From Streptomyces glaucescens (GTDB lineage: Bacteria; Actinomycetota; Actinomycetes; Streptomycetales; Streptomycetaceae): a DNA stretch of 64,000 bases. Position 1 is the stretch's first letter. Every line of letters starts with the position of its first letter. This document shows, in pieces, positions 32,809 through 41,444 of this stretch. Location: the NCBI RefSeq assembly GCF_000761215.1, contig NZ_CP009438.1, positions 6,242,501 through 6,306,500 on the forward strand. The letters are read 5' to 3'. The notes beneath the pieces are model-generated. The model searched no databases and was not told the origin of the DNA. It worked only from the letters and a program-made list of their open reading frames with translations. The position numbers and the translations under genes are program-made.

Positions 32809-32994
32809 GTCCCGCCGGACCCGCCGACCCCGCCGGGCCCGCTGCCCCCCGCACCCGCCGGACTCGCCGCGCCGTGCGCCCGCGGCGGGCATCCCCACCG
32901 CCCCGGGCACCGGCCGCCCCCGGCGGCCCCGGGACCGGTCCCGCCGGCCTCCGGCAGACGGCCTCCGGCAGGCGGCCGCCCACGGTCGCCCCGG

Positions 32995-33618
32995 CTACGC
33001 GGTCGAGGAGCCCCGCACCCGGCGCCACACGCTCGGCGCCAGACTGATCAGTACCGTCAGGGCGACCGCCGCGACCACGCCCTCCCAGGGCTCGGGGAAG
33101 AGGGAGCCGCCGAGGATGCCGATGAGCTGGTACGTGACCGCCCAGGCCAGGCAGGCGGGCAGATTGCCGCGGGCGAAGCGGCGCAGCGGCCACTCGGCGA
33201 CCAGGCACGCCAGCATCACCGGGAGCCGGCCGGCGGGCACCAGCCGGGACAGCACCAGCACGGCCACGCCGTGCCCGGCCAGCTTCTCCTGGGCCTGCGC
33301 CAGCCGGTCCTCCGGCGCCCGGGCCCGGATCGCCGCGAGCCACCGGGAGCCGTTCTTCGACGTCATCCCGCGCCGCCCCAGCCAGTACAGCGCGATGTCC
33401 CCGCAGAACGCGGCCAGCGCCGCCGTCACGAACACCAGCGCCAGCGAGAAGGGCGCCGTCCGGTGGAACGCCACCACCGCCGCACCGCTGACCAGCGCCC
33501 CGGTCGGCACCACCGGCACCAGCGCCCCGACCAGCACCAGCAGGAACAGCGTGGGGTAGCCGATCGCCTGCTGGGTGGTCTCCGGCGGCACCGTCGACGC
33601 GGCCCCCAGCCAGCTCAC
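32995..33618 (-). CDS. DedA/SNARE-associated family membrane protein
   Basis: A 207-residue membrane protein with about five hydrophobic helices. LFLLVLVGALVPVVPTGALVSGAAVVAF (given in part) leads to GDIALYWLGRRGMTSKNGSRW, then VLVLSRLVPAGRLPVMLACLV and LGGSLFPEPWEGVVAAVALT. GD.xxYxxGR and SRFxP.xR-type motifs are those of DedA proteins, which act in lipid-carrier recycling and envelope homeostasis. The GTG at 33618 overlaps the stop of the upstream metallohydrolase (GTGA). Confidence 0.83.
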   Translation of the reverse strand: MSWLGAASTVPPETTQQAIGYPTLFLLVLVGALVPVVPTGALVSGAAVVAFHRTAPFSLALVFVTAALAAFCGDIALYWLGRRGMTSKNGSRWLAAIRARAPEDRLAQAQEKLAGHGVAVLVLSRLVPAGRLPVMLACLVAEWPLRRFARGNLPACLAWAVTYQLIGILGGSLFPEPWEGVVAAVALTVLISLAPSVWRRVRGSSTA

Positions 33619-34382
33619 CGCGCGACCTCCGGCCGCACGCTCTCCCCGTGCCCGAGCAGGTGCACCGCCACCCCGGGCGCCCGCTCGGCGGCCAGCCGGA
33701 CGAACTCCTCGCCGGGTGAGTGGAACTCGTGCGGGCGCACGGCGTCCATCCCGATCGGCCAGTACGTTCCGTAGTGCACCGGCACCGCGCTGCGCGGTGC
33801 GAGCCGGGCCAGCGCCTGCGCCGCCCGCCCCGCGTCCAGGTGCCCCTCGCCGAGGTACGGTCCCCAGCCGCCCACCGGCAGCAGCGCCACGTCGACCGGC
33901 CCGACCTCCTCGGCCATCGAGTCGAACAGTCCTGTGTCCCCGGCGAAGTAGGTGCGCGCCTCGCCCTCCACGACGTAGCCGAGCGCGGGGGAGCGGTGCG
34001 GGCCGAGCGGCAGCCGCCGCCCGTCGTGCCGCGCCGGCACCACCCGGATCACCAGGCCGCCGGCCTTCACCTGGTCGCCGGGCGCCACCTCCGTCATCCG
34101 CAGCCGTGTGAGCCGGCGCAGCCCGGGCACCGCCCGGAGTGCGCCCCGGGGCACGAGCAGGCGCGTGCCCGGCGCGAGCCGCGCCAGCGACGGTATGTGC
34201 AGGTGGTCGGCGTGCAGATGGGAGACCACCGCGACGTCCGCGCGCCACGCGTCCGGCGGTGGGAGCGCCCCGCGCCGGCGCCTCAGGTGCGCGAGCCGGC
34301 GTGCGAACAGAGGATCGGTGAGGACCCGTACGTCCGAATCCTCGACCGTGCAGGTGGCGTGCCCCCACCACGTGATCTCCAC
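33615..34382 (-). CDS. MBL-fold metallohydrolase, UlaG-like
   Basis: A 255-residue compact metallohydrolase. EITWWGHATCTVEDSDVRVLTDP starts it, and the metal motifs are SHLHADHLHIPSL, VVPARHDGRR and YFAGDTGLFDSM, with VPVHYGTYWP near the end. It is of the UlaG type, distinct from the larger plus-strand enzyme 800 bp away. The GTG at 34382 follows GAAGGAG. It forms an operon with the DedA gene. The substrate is unknown. Confidence 0.87.
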   Translation of the reverse strand: MEITWWGHATCTVEDSDVRVLTDPLFARRLAHLRRRRGALPPPDAWRADVAVVSHLHADHLHIPSLARLAPGTRLLVPRGALRAVPGLRRLTRLRMTEVAPGDQVKAGGLVIRVVPARHDGRRLPLGPHRSPALGYVVEGEARTYFAGDTGLFDSMAEEVGPVDVALLPVGGWGPYLGEGHLDAGRAAQALARLAPRSAVPVHYGTYWPIGMDAVRPHEFHSPGEEFVRLAAERAPGVAVHLLGHGESVRPEVAR

Positions 34383-34472
34383 CGGCACTCCTTCGCCTCC
34401 TTCACGCGACTCCCCGAAGCCTACGGGCAGGAGTAGGGTCGGCGGCGAAACCCTGAGGTGAGGGGGGAGGGC

Positions 34473-34886
34473 ATGGGAGAAGGCCCCGGTCCGGTGCGCG
34501 TCACGGCGATCGCCAGTCTGACGCCGCTCGAGGAACTGGAGACCGACCCCTTCCTGGTGGACTCCCGCGGCCAGCACGCGATGTGCTCCCGCTGGGCCGC
34601 CGAGCACGGCTACGTCGTCACCCGCGAGCTGCTGGTGCGCGCGCTGCGCCCGGACCACTGCCTGCTGTGGGACGGGGTGCGGCCCGGCTGCGACGTGTTC
34701 GTGGCGCCCAGCCGCCGGGTCCTGGAGAGCGCGCTGGCGGACGTGGACGCGTTCGCCGCCGAGTGCGCGCGGCGCGGGGTGCGGGTGGAGACCGTGGGCC
34801 GGGCGGAGCCGTACTACGACGCGCAGATGAAGGCCCGGGTGCACCGCAGGCTGTCGATGCCGACGGCCGGCTACGACGGCCGGTAG
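34473..34886 (+). CDS. Conserved hypothetical protein, 137 residues
   Basis: ATG 34473 follows a very strong GGGGGGAGG. The protein begins MGEGPGPVRVTAIASLTPL and has MCSRWAAEHGYVVTRELLVR, LRPDHCLLWDGVRPGCDVFVA and VDAFAAECARRGVRVET. The spacing faintly recalls the N-terminal fold of serine recombinases (a strand, then a helix with AAEHGYVV), but no catalytic Ser motif is present. I do not recognise a family. It is divergent from the UlaG-like gene. Confidence 0.7.
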   Translation: MGEGPGPVRVTAIASLTPLEELETDPFLVDSRGQHAMCSRWAAEHGYVVTRELLVRALRPDHCLLWDGVRPGCDVFVAPSRRVLESALADVDAFAAECARRGVRVETVGRAEPYYDAQMKARVHRRLSMPTAGYDGR

Positions 34887-35007
34887 CGCGAACCTCGGAC
34901 GCCCGCCGCGGCCAGGCCGGACGGCCCCGTGTGGGGGGCGGCCCGGCCGGTGCGATGTGACAGGCTGGGAGCCGGGCCCGTGCCGATCACGGGCGGGGAC
35001 GTGAGGT

Positions 35008-37248
35008 GTGCGGAGCGTGCGTGCGGGGCGTTGGCGGGGGATCGCGAGTCAGGTCGGGCGCAGCGTCGCCGTCTGGGCGGTCAGCACGGTCACGCTGCTG
35101 GTCCTCGCCGGCCTGCTCCCCGACTTCCGGCTGCGGTCGGCGGACGGCGACAGCGCCACCGACATCGCCGTCACCGCCGCGTTCGGGGCGGGCGCCTTCG
35201 GCCTGCTGTCGGCGCTGGTGTGGCCGCTGCTCGTGCGCCTGCTGCTGCTGGTGCCCGCGTTCGTCCTCGGTCTGCTGGTGTTCGCGCTCAACGGGGCGCT
35301 GCTGCTGCTCGCGCTGCGCCTGAACCCGGCGGAGCGGGGCGCCGCCGCACCGGAGACCGCGGTGGTGGTGGCCGCCGTGATGTCCGCGGTCGCCTCCGCC
35401 ACCGGAGCCGCCCTCGCGGTGCGCGACGACGACGCCTACCGCCGTCGCCTCTACCGGCTGGCCGACCGCCGCCGGCGCCGGCAGCCGCCCGGCCCGGCCA
35501 CCCCGGGCACGCTCTTCCTCCAGCTCGACGGCGTCGGCCACGACGTGCTGCTGGACGCCGTCGGCAAGGGCCTGATGCCGGCCGTCGCCCGCTGGCTGGG
35601 CGCCGGCGACGAACGCGGGGCCGCCCGTCCCAGCCACCGCCTGACGCCGTGGCGCACCGACTGGTCCAGCCAGACCGGCGCCAGCCAGCTGGGGATCCTG
35701 CACGGCAGCACGTTCGACGTGCCCGCCTTCCGCTGGTACGAGAAGGACACCCAGGAGGTGATGGTCAGCAACCGCCCGACCAGCGCCGCCGAACTCCAGC
35801 GCCGTGCCGTCGCCCGCACCGGGGACGGCGGGCTGCTCGCCCTCGACGGCGCGAGCCGCGGCAACCTGTTCGGCGGCGGCGCGGACGAGCAGGCCCTGGT
35901 GCTGTCCATCGCCACCCGGCGGCGCAGCCGCGAGAACCGCTCCCGGGCCGGCTACTTCGCCTACTTCTCCGACCCGGCCAACGCCGTGCGCACCGCCCTG
36001 TCGTTCGTCGCCGAGGTGGGCCGCGAGATCGGCCAGTCCACCCGCTCCCGGCTGCGCAAGGAGCGCCCGCGGGTCTCCCGCGGCGGCCTCTACCCGTTCG
36101 TCCGGGCCTTCGCGACCGTCGTCGAACGCGATGTGGTGGTGGCCGCGGTCATGGGGGACATGCTCGCCGGACGCACCGCGATCTACGCCGACCTGGTCGC
36201 CTACGACGAGGTCGCCCACCACTCCGGGCCGTTCAGCCGGGACGCGGAGAAGGTGCTCCAGCGGCTCGACCGGGCGCTCGCGCTGATCGAGAAGGTCGCC
36301 GAGCACGCGCCCCGGCCGTACCGGATCGTGGTCCTGTCCGACCACGGGCAGAGCCCCGGCGAGACCTTCCGCGCCCGCTACGGCCTCACCCTCGGCGATC
36401 TGGTGCGGGCCGGCTGCGGACTGCCCGTGCCGCGCCGGGCGCGGCGCACCCACAGCGGCGCCGAGGCCCGCGCCGCGGTCCGGGCCGCGCTGCGCATCCC
36501 GGTCGAGGCGGACGCCGAGCGGCAGCGCCCGGGCCGCCGCTCGGAGCCGATCGTGCTGGCCTCCGGCAATCTCGGGCTGGTCTCCTTCCCGGACGTGCCG
36601 CACCGGATGAGCAAGGAGGAGATCGACGCCCGCCACCCGGCGCTGCTGTCCACCCTCGCCAACCACCCCGGCATCGGGTTCCTGCTGGTGCGCAGCGAGC
36701 GGCACGGCGGGGTGGTGCTCGGCGCGTACGGCGCGGAGATCCCGTTGGACGAGCTCGACGACCGCCCCGGCCCGCTGGCGGCGTTCGGCCCGGGCGCCGC
36801 TGCGGTGGTCCGGCGCGCCCACACCTTCCCGCACGCCGCCGACATCATGGTCAACTCCTTCCACGACCCGGCCGACGGGGAGGTTCTCGCCTTCGAGGAG
36901 CAGATCGGCTCCCACGGTGGCCTGGGCGGCGCCCAGAGCAAGCCGTTCCTGCTGTTCCCGCTCGTCCTGTCCGCGCCCGTGGCGGACGGCGAGGAGATCG
37001 CCGGCGCGGAGCAGGTCCACCGGGTGCTGCGCCGCTGGCTGCGGGAGGCGGACGGCCCCCAGGTGCCGGTGGACCAGGTCACGCCGGGCCGGGCCCCCGT
37101 GGATCGGGGCCCGGTGGACCAGGCACCGGCGCATCCGGTGGAGCGGATTCCGGTTGACCGGACGACGGTGGACGATTCCCGGTCCGCGGCCCCCGGCGAC
37201 GCACCTTTTGCGGTGCCGGACCCCACCGCGCCGGACAAAACCGTGTGA
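35008..37248 (+). CDS. Membrane-anchored alkaline-phosphatase-superfamily phosphodiesterase with holin-like N-terminus
   Basis: A 746-residue protein. Residues about 15-140 contain four hydrophobic helices (phage-holin-family/DUF4233-like shape). From about 165 on it is an alkaline-phosphatase-fold hydrolase: LFLQLDGVGHDVLLDAV holds the first metal Asp, TDWSSQTGASQLGIL the Thr/Ser nucleophile region, YADLVAYDEVAHHSGP and VVLSDHGQSPGETF the later metal Asp/His pairs. The C-terminal 50 residues are a VDR/VDQ-rich repeat tail. It is likely an envelope phosphodiesterase or phosphoglycerol transferase relative, with unknown substrate. The GTG start follows GTGAGG. Confidence 0.82.
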   Translation: MRSVRAGRWRGIASQVGRSVAVWAVSTVTLLVLAGLLPDFRLRSADGDSATDIAVTAAFGAGAFGLLSALVWPLLVRLLLLVPAFVLGLLVFALNGALLLLALRLNPAERGAAAPETAVVVAAVMSAVASATGAALAVRDDDAYRRRLYRLADRRRRRQPPGPATPGTLFLQLDGVGHDVLLDAVGKGLMPAVARWLGAGDERGAARPSHRLTPWRTDWSSQTGASQLGILHGSTFDVPAFRWYEKDTQEVMVSNRPTSAAELQRRAVARTGDGGLLALDGASRGNLFGGGADEQALVLSIATRRRSRENRSRAGYFAYFSDPANAVRTALSFVAEVGREIGQSTRSRLRKERPRVSRGGLYPFVRAFATVVERDVVVAAVMGDMLAGRTAIYADLVAYDEVAHHSGPFSRDAEKVLQRLDRALALIEKVAEHAPRPYRIVVLSDHGQSPGETFRARYGLTLGDLVRAGCGLPVPRRARRTHSGAEARAAVRAALRIPVEADAERQRPGRRSEPIVLASGNLGLVSFPDVPHRMSKEEIDARHPALLSTLANHPGIGFLLVRSERHGGVVLGAYGAEIPLDELDDRPGPLAAFGPGAAAVVRRAHTFPHAADIMVNSFHDPADGEVLAFEEQIGSHGGLGGAQSKPFLLFPLVLSAPVADGEEIAGAEQVHRVLRRWLREADGPQVPVDQVTPGRAPVDRGPVDQAPAHPVERIPVDRTTVDDSRSAAPGDAPFAVPDPTAPDKTV

Positions 37249-37334
37249 TTTGCCGCAACTCGAACTCGTGCCCGACCATGGGCGGTCGTCCGGCGATCCC
37301 GGGCGCACCAGCACGACGAGAGGCGCACCACCCC

Positions 37335-38717
37335 ATGCACGACACCGGAACCGTCCCGGCTCCGGCCCCGCAGGCGGCCGCACCCCGCCCCGCCGCGGCA
37401 CCCGAGAAGCACACCCGGCGCTTCGGGCTCCCGGTCGCCACCGCCCTGGTCATGGGCAACATCATCGGCGGCGGCATCTTCCTGCTCCCGGCCGCCGTGG
37501 CCCCCTTCGGCACCGTCAGCCTGGTCGCCTTCGCCGTCCTGACCGCCGGCGCGATCGCCCTGGCCCTGGTGTTCGGACGGCTCGCCCACCGCGACCCGCG
37601 CACCGGCGGCCCCTACGTCTACGCCCGGGAGGCCTTCGGCGACTTCGCGGGCTTCCTCGCCGCGTGGGCGTACTGGATCACCACCTGGGTCTCCAACGCC
37701 GCGCTCGCCGTGGCCGCCGTCGGCTACCTCGACGTGCTGATCCCGGTGAACGACCACGCGTGGACCGCGTGCCTGGCCGCCCTCGTCATCCAGTGGCTGC
37801 CCGCCGTGTCGAACTTCGCCGGCAGCCGGTACGTCGGCGCCGTCCAGCTCGTCTCCACGGTGCTCAAGTTCGCGCCGCTGCTGCTCGTCGCCGTCGGCGG
37901 ACTGTTCTTCTTCGACGCGGACAACCTCGGCCCGTTCAACGCGAGCGGCGGCAGCGCCCTCGGCGCGGTCTCCGCGTCCGCCGCGATCCTGCTCTTCTCC
38001 TACCTGGGCGTGGAGTCCGCCGCCGTCAGCGCCGGCGAGGTCCGCGACCCGCGCCGCAACGTCGGCCGCGCCACCGTCATCGGCACCCTCGGCGCCGCCC
38101 TCGTCTACCTGCTCGGCACCTTCTCGGTGTTCGGCACCGTCGCCCACGACAGGCTGGTCGGCTCCACCGCCCCCTTCTCCGACGCGGTGAACGCCATGTT
38201 CGGCGGCTCCTGGGGCGGCTGGGCCGTGGCGCTGGCCGCACTGGTGTCGATGACCGGCTGCCTCAACGGCTGGACCCTGCTCAGCGCCCAGACGCCGTAC
38301 GCGGCCGCCCGCGACGGCCTGTTCCCGGCGGCGTTCGCCCGCAAGCGGCGCGGCGTGCCCACCGTCGGCGTCGGTGTCACCGTCGTCCTGGCCTCCCTGC
38401 TGACCGTCTACAACTACACCGCCGGCTCCGCCCGGGTCTTCGAGATCCTGGTGCTCGTCACCACCTTCACGGCGACCGTGCCCTACCTGCTGGCCACCGC
38501 CGCACAGCTCTTCCACCTGGCCCGCGGCGAGCACGAGAAGGTGAACCGGGCGCGGCTGGTGCGCGACGCGGTGCTCGCCGCGCTCGCCTTCGGCTTCTCC
38601 CTGTGGCTGGTCGCGGGCGCCGGATACGCGGCCGTCTACCAGGGCGTGCTGTTCCTCTTCGCGGGCGTGCCGGTCTACGCGTGGCTGGCGGCCCGGCGCG
38701 GGCGTACGGCCGCCTGA
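37335..38717 (+). CDS. APC-family amino acid permease/antiporter
   Basis: A 460-residue transporter with about 12 membrane helices. FGLPVATALVMGNIIGGGIF carries the GxIIGGGIF motif of TM1, RDPRTGGPYVYAREAFGDF follows TM2, and FSYLGVESAAVSAGEVRDPRRNV is the TM6-to-loop motif of AdiC/ArcD-type antiporters. Basic amino acids or their decarboxylation products are likely substrates. The first 30 residues are Ala/Pro-rich. ATG 37335 has GAGAGG upstream at a slightly long spacing. Confidence 0.88.
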   Translation: MHDTGTVPAPAPQAAAPRPAAAPEKHTRRFGLPVATALVMGNIIGGGIFLLPAAVAPFGTVSLVAFAVLTAGAIALALVFGRLAHRDPRTGGPYVYAREAFGDFAGFLAAWAYWITTWVSNAALAVAAVGYLDVLIPVNDHAWTACLAALVIQWLPAVSNFAGSRYVGAVQLVSTVLKFAPLLLVAVGGLFFFDADNLGPFNASGGSALGAVSASAAILLFSYLGVESAAVSAGEVRDPRRNVGRATVIGTLGAALVYLLGTFSVFGTVAHDRLVGSTAPFSDAVNAMFGGSWGGWAVALAALVSMTGCLNGWTLLSAQTPYAAARDGLFPAAFARKRRGVPTVGVGVTVVLASLLTVYNYTAGSARVFEILVLVTTFTATVPYLLATAAQLFHLARGEHEKVNRARLVRDAVLAALAFGFSLWLVAGAGYAAVYQGVLFLFAGVPVYAWLAARRGRTAA

Positions 38718-38827
38718 ACACGGCACGGACGGCGCCGACTTCCCCATGCCGTGCGCCGGAGTGTGATCGGATGGTGTCCGTCAACCCGGGTCGGCACCAG
38801 AACCGGGACGCTACGAAAGGAATGACC

Positions 38828-39256
38828 GTGGCCACCACGCGCTCCGCACACACCGTCTGGGAAGGCAACCTGCTCGAGGGCAACGGGGTCGTCACCTTCG
38901 ACACCTCCGGCGCCATCAGCGAGCAGCCGGTGACGTGGGCTGCCCGCACCCAGGAGCCGGGCGGGAAGACCAGCCCGGAGGAGCTGATCGCCGCCGCCCA
39001 CTCCAGCTGCTTCTCGATGGCCTTCTCGCACGCCCTGGCCCAGGCCGGCACCCCGCCGACCAAGCTGGTCACCTCCGCGGACGTCACCTTCCAGCCGGGT
39101 GAGGGCATCACCGGCATCCACCTCACCGTCGAGGGCACGGTGCCGGGCCTGGACGACGACGCGTTCGTCGCCGCGGCGGAGGACGCCAAGGTCAACTGCC
39201 CCGTCAGCCAGGCCCTGAAGGCGGTGCCGATCACGCTCTCGGCGAAGCTCGCCTGA
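38828..39256 (+). CDS. OsmC/Ohr family peroxiredoxin
   Basis: A 142-residue thiol peroxidase, OsmC type. HTVWEGNLLEGNGVVTF, KTSPEELIAAAHSSCFSMAFSHAL with the first catalytic Cys, and VNCPVSQALKAVPITLSAKL with the second. It reduces organic hydroperoxides under osmotic or oxidative stress. GTG 38828 is chosen because AAAGGA ends 6 bp before it; the ATG at 38822 would sit directly on the ribosome-binding site. A strong hairpin terminator follows. Confidence 0.9.
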   Translation: MATTRSAHTVWEGNLLEGNGVVTFDTSGAISEQPVTWAARTQEPGGKTSPEELIAAAHSSCFSMAFSHALAQAGTPPTKLVTSADVTFQPGEGITGIHLTVEGTVPGLDDDAFVAAAEDAKVNCPVSQALKAVPITLSAKLA

Positions 39257-39282
39257 CGTTCCCCGAGCGATCCCGCGCCACG

Positions 39283-39318
39283 GTGCGGGCCGTCCCCGCC
39301 GCGGGGGACGGCCCGCAC
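39283..39318 (+). terminator. Perfect 15-bp hairpin terminator after osmC
   Basis: GTGCGGGCCGTCCCC (39283-39297), a loop of six bases and GGGGACGGCCCGCAC (39304-39318) form a perfect stem 27 bp after the stop. No T-run follows, as is usual in Streptomyces. Confidence 0.85.
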
Positions 39319-39520
39319 GCCGCTTCCCGCGGTCCACGGACGCGGCAGCGCGGTCCACGGACGCGGCAGGGGCCACCGCCGTGCCGAGGCGGGGAGGGGC
39401 CGGCGACGGTGGCGGGCACCTCCGGGGCACGAGGGCGCCCCACTCCGCCCCGGTACGCGGCCGCAGGCCCGCGCCGCTCGGCCCGGCCGGCCGGGTCCAC
39501 CACCTCCGGGAGCCGACGCC

Positions 39521-40294
39521 ATGACCCGACGCCCCGCCGTCTCCGCCCACCGGGGCGGAGCCGAGACCTTCGTCCCCGCGACCTGGCAGGCGTACGAGGA
39601 CGCGCTGCTCAGCGGCGCCGAGTACGCCGAGATCGACATCCGGCGCACCGCCGACGGGGTCCTCGTCGTCCACCACGACCCCCGGGTGCGGCACACCGGG
39701 CCGCTGCTCGGCGAGCTGACCCACGCCGAGCTGAGCGCCCGCGCCGGCTACCCCGTGCCCGTCGTCGACGAGGTCATGGAGCTGATCGCCGGGAAGCTGA
39801 TCGGGCACCTGGACCTGAAGGAGTCCGGTTACGAGGGGGACGTGATCGACCGGGCGGTCGCCCTGCTCGGCGAGGACGGTTTCGTCGCCACCACCCTGGA
39901 GGACCGCTCCGTCGCCGCGATCACCCGGGCGTACCCCAAGGTGCGCACCGTGCTGTCGCTCGGCCGGGACCGCAAGGAGATCGCCGCCGCCCGGTTCACC
40001 TCGACCCGGCTCAGCGAACTGTTCCCGATGCGCCGGGTGCGCGCGTGCGGCGCGCACGGGGTCGCCGCGCACCAGCGGCTCGCCCGCGCCAACGTGCTGC
40101 GGGAAGCCGCCCGGCACGGCCTGTTCACCATGGTCTGGACGGTCAACGAGGACACCGCGCTGCGCGGCTTCCTCACCGACCCGCGGGTGGACGTGCTGAT
40201 CACCGACCGGCCGCGGCGCGCCGTGGCACTGCGCGACGAGCCGCCCGGGCCGGGCGGGCACGGCAGTCAGGCCACCGAGCCCTCCCGCCCCTGA
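39521..40294 (+). CDS. Glycerophosphodiester phosphodiesterase
   Basis: A 257-residue GDPD TIM-barrel enzyme. SAHRGGAETFVPATWQAYEDAL has the catalytic HRG, EIDIRRTADGVLVVHHDP the E.D and HD residues, HLDLKESGYEGD the metal-side lysine, and FTMVWTVNEDTALRGFL to VDVLITDRP closes the barrel. It splits glycerophosphodiesters into glycerol-3-phosphate and an alcohol. No signal peptide, so it is cytosolic. The ATG has GGGAG upstream. Confidence 0.9.
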   Translation: MTRRPAVSAHRGGAETFVPATWQAYEDALLSGAEYAEIDIRRTADGVLVVHHDPRVRHTGPLLGELTHAELSARAGYPVPVVDEVMELIAGKLIGHLDLKESGYEGDVIDRAVALLGEDGFVATTLEDRSVAAITRAYPKVRTVLSLGRDRKEIAAARFTSTRLSELFPMRRVRACGAHGVAAHQRLARANVLREAARHGLFTMVWTVNEDTALRGFLTDPRVDVLITDRPRRAVALRDEPPGPGGHGSQATEPSRP

Positions 40295-40361
40295 TACCGC
40301 CCGGGGCCGATGGCCCGGCCCGGGCGCCCTGCCCCGCCGCGGCCGCGCGGTCCGGGGACCG

Positions 40362-40395
40362 GCGAGGCGGTCCCGCGCCGCAGGAACCGCCTCGC
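40362..40395. terminator. 10-bp hairpin between convergent genes
   Basis: GCGAGGCGGT (40362-40371) pairs with ACCGCCTCGC (40386-40395) across a 14-base loop, between the GDPD stop and the stop of the DUF574 methyltransferase. Confidence 0.55.
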
Positions 40396-40406
40396 GCGCG
40401 AGCACG

Positions 40407-41222
40407 TCAGGGCTTGCGCGCCACGCCCGCGTACACCGGCACGATCCCCTCCGCCTGGGCCGCGACGTCCTCCGCCTCCGGACGCCAGCCGTGCACCGGG
40501 ATCAGCCCCGGCCCCAGCAGCTCCAGACCGTCGAAGAAGCGCGCGAACTCGCTCAGCGACCGGGGGTGGAACGGGGTGCCCGCACGCCGGAAGTTCTCGG
40601 CCGCCCCGGCGATGGCCTCCGGGTTCAGATCGGGGGTCACCTGGGACAGGATGAGGTAGCTGCCGGGCGCGAGCGCGTCGACGTACCGGGACAGCAGCCC
40701 GTAGACGTCGTCGCCCTCCGGGTCGGCGTCCAGGTAGTGGGTGAGCGCCACGAGGGACAGCGCCACCGGCCGGCTGAGGTCGAGGGTCTCGCCGGCCCGC
40801 GCCAGCAGCGCGTCCACGTCGCGGACGTCGGCGTGCGCGTAGGCGGTGGCGCCCTCCGCCGAGCCGTGCAGCAGCGCCTCGGCGTGCCGCAGCACGATCG
40901 GGTCGTTGTCCGCGTAGACCACCCGGCTCTCCGGCGCGGTCTTCTGCGCGACCTGGTGCAGGTTGGGCTCGGTGGGGATGCCGGTGCCGATGTCCAGGAA
41001 CTGGCGGATGCCCGCCTCGGCGACCGTGCGCACGGCCCGGTGCATGAACCGGCGGTTGGCGCGCGCCCCGCGCACCACCGTGCCGTCCACGGCGAGGATC
41101 CGCCGGGCCAGCTCCTCGTCCACCGGGTAGTTGTCCTTGCCGCCCAGCCACCAGTCGTACACCCGCGCCGGGTGCGGCCGGCTGGTGTCGATACGGGCGG
41201 GGGCGGCGTCGGATGCGGTCAT
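40407..41222 (-). CDS. SAM-dependent methyltransferase, DUF574/Methyltransf_19 family
   Basis: A 271-residue protein. DTSRPHPARVYDWWLGGKDNY is the defining N-terminus of this actinobacterial family. RQFLDIGTGIPTEPNLHQVAQ is the SAM motif, then VVYADNDPIVLRHAEALL, and ALSLVALTHYLDADPEG. The substrate is not known. In Streptomyces such genes often stand near WhiJ/Scr1-type regulators, as here, where a DUF5753 gene lies 222 bp upstream. Confidence 0.9.
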   Translation of the reverse strand: MTASDAAPARIDTSRPHPARVYDWWLGGKDNYPVDEELARRILAVDGTVVRGARANRRFMHRAVRTVAEAGIRQFLDIGTGIPTEPNLHQVAQKTAPESRVVYADNDPIVLRHAEALLHGSAEGATAYAHADVRDVDALLARAGETLDLSRPVALSLVALTHYLDADPEGDDVYGLLSRYVDALAPGSYLILSQVTPDLNPEAIAGAAENFRRAGTPFHPRSLSEFARFFDGLELLGPGLIPVHGWRPEAEDVAAQAEGIVPVYAGVARKP

Positions 41223-41444
41223 GACGGTGTCTTCTCCTAGGGCCTGTCCGGTGCGTGCTCTCGGTGCGCCGGCCCCTGACCCGCGTTCTGGATGTACTCG
41301 GGTCTGGGCCGGTGCGGCGAGAGTACGTGCCCGGCGCCGCGAAGCAGACGGAAATCGTCGGACCGGCCCTGGCCGGCCCCGGCCGGCGGACCCCGGGGCC
41401 GGGTCGTTCCAGGTGCCGCCGTCTCGCTGTCCCGTGCTCTGCCG

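Noticed and set aside
34473..34886. The 137-residue protein as a resolvase fragment
   Set aside because: The resemblance is limited to one short strand-helix pattern; the catalytic Ser/Arg motifs are missing.
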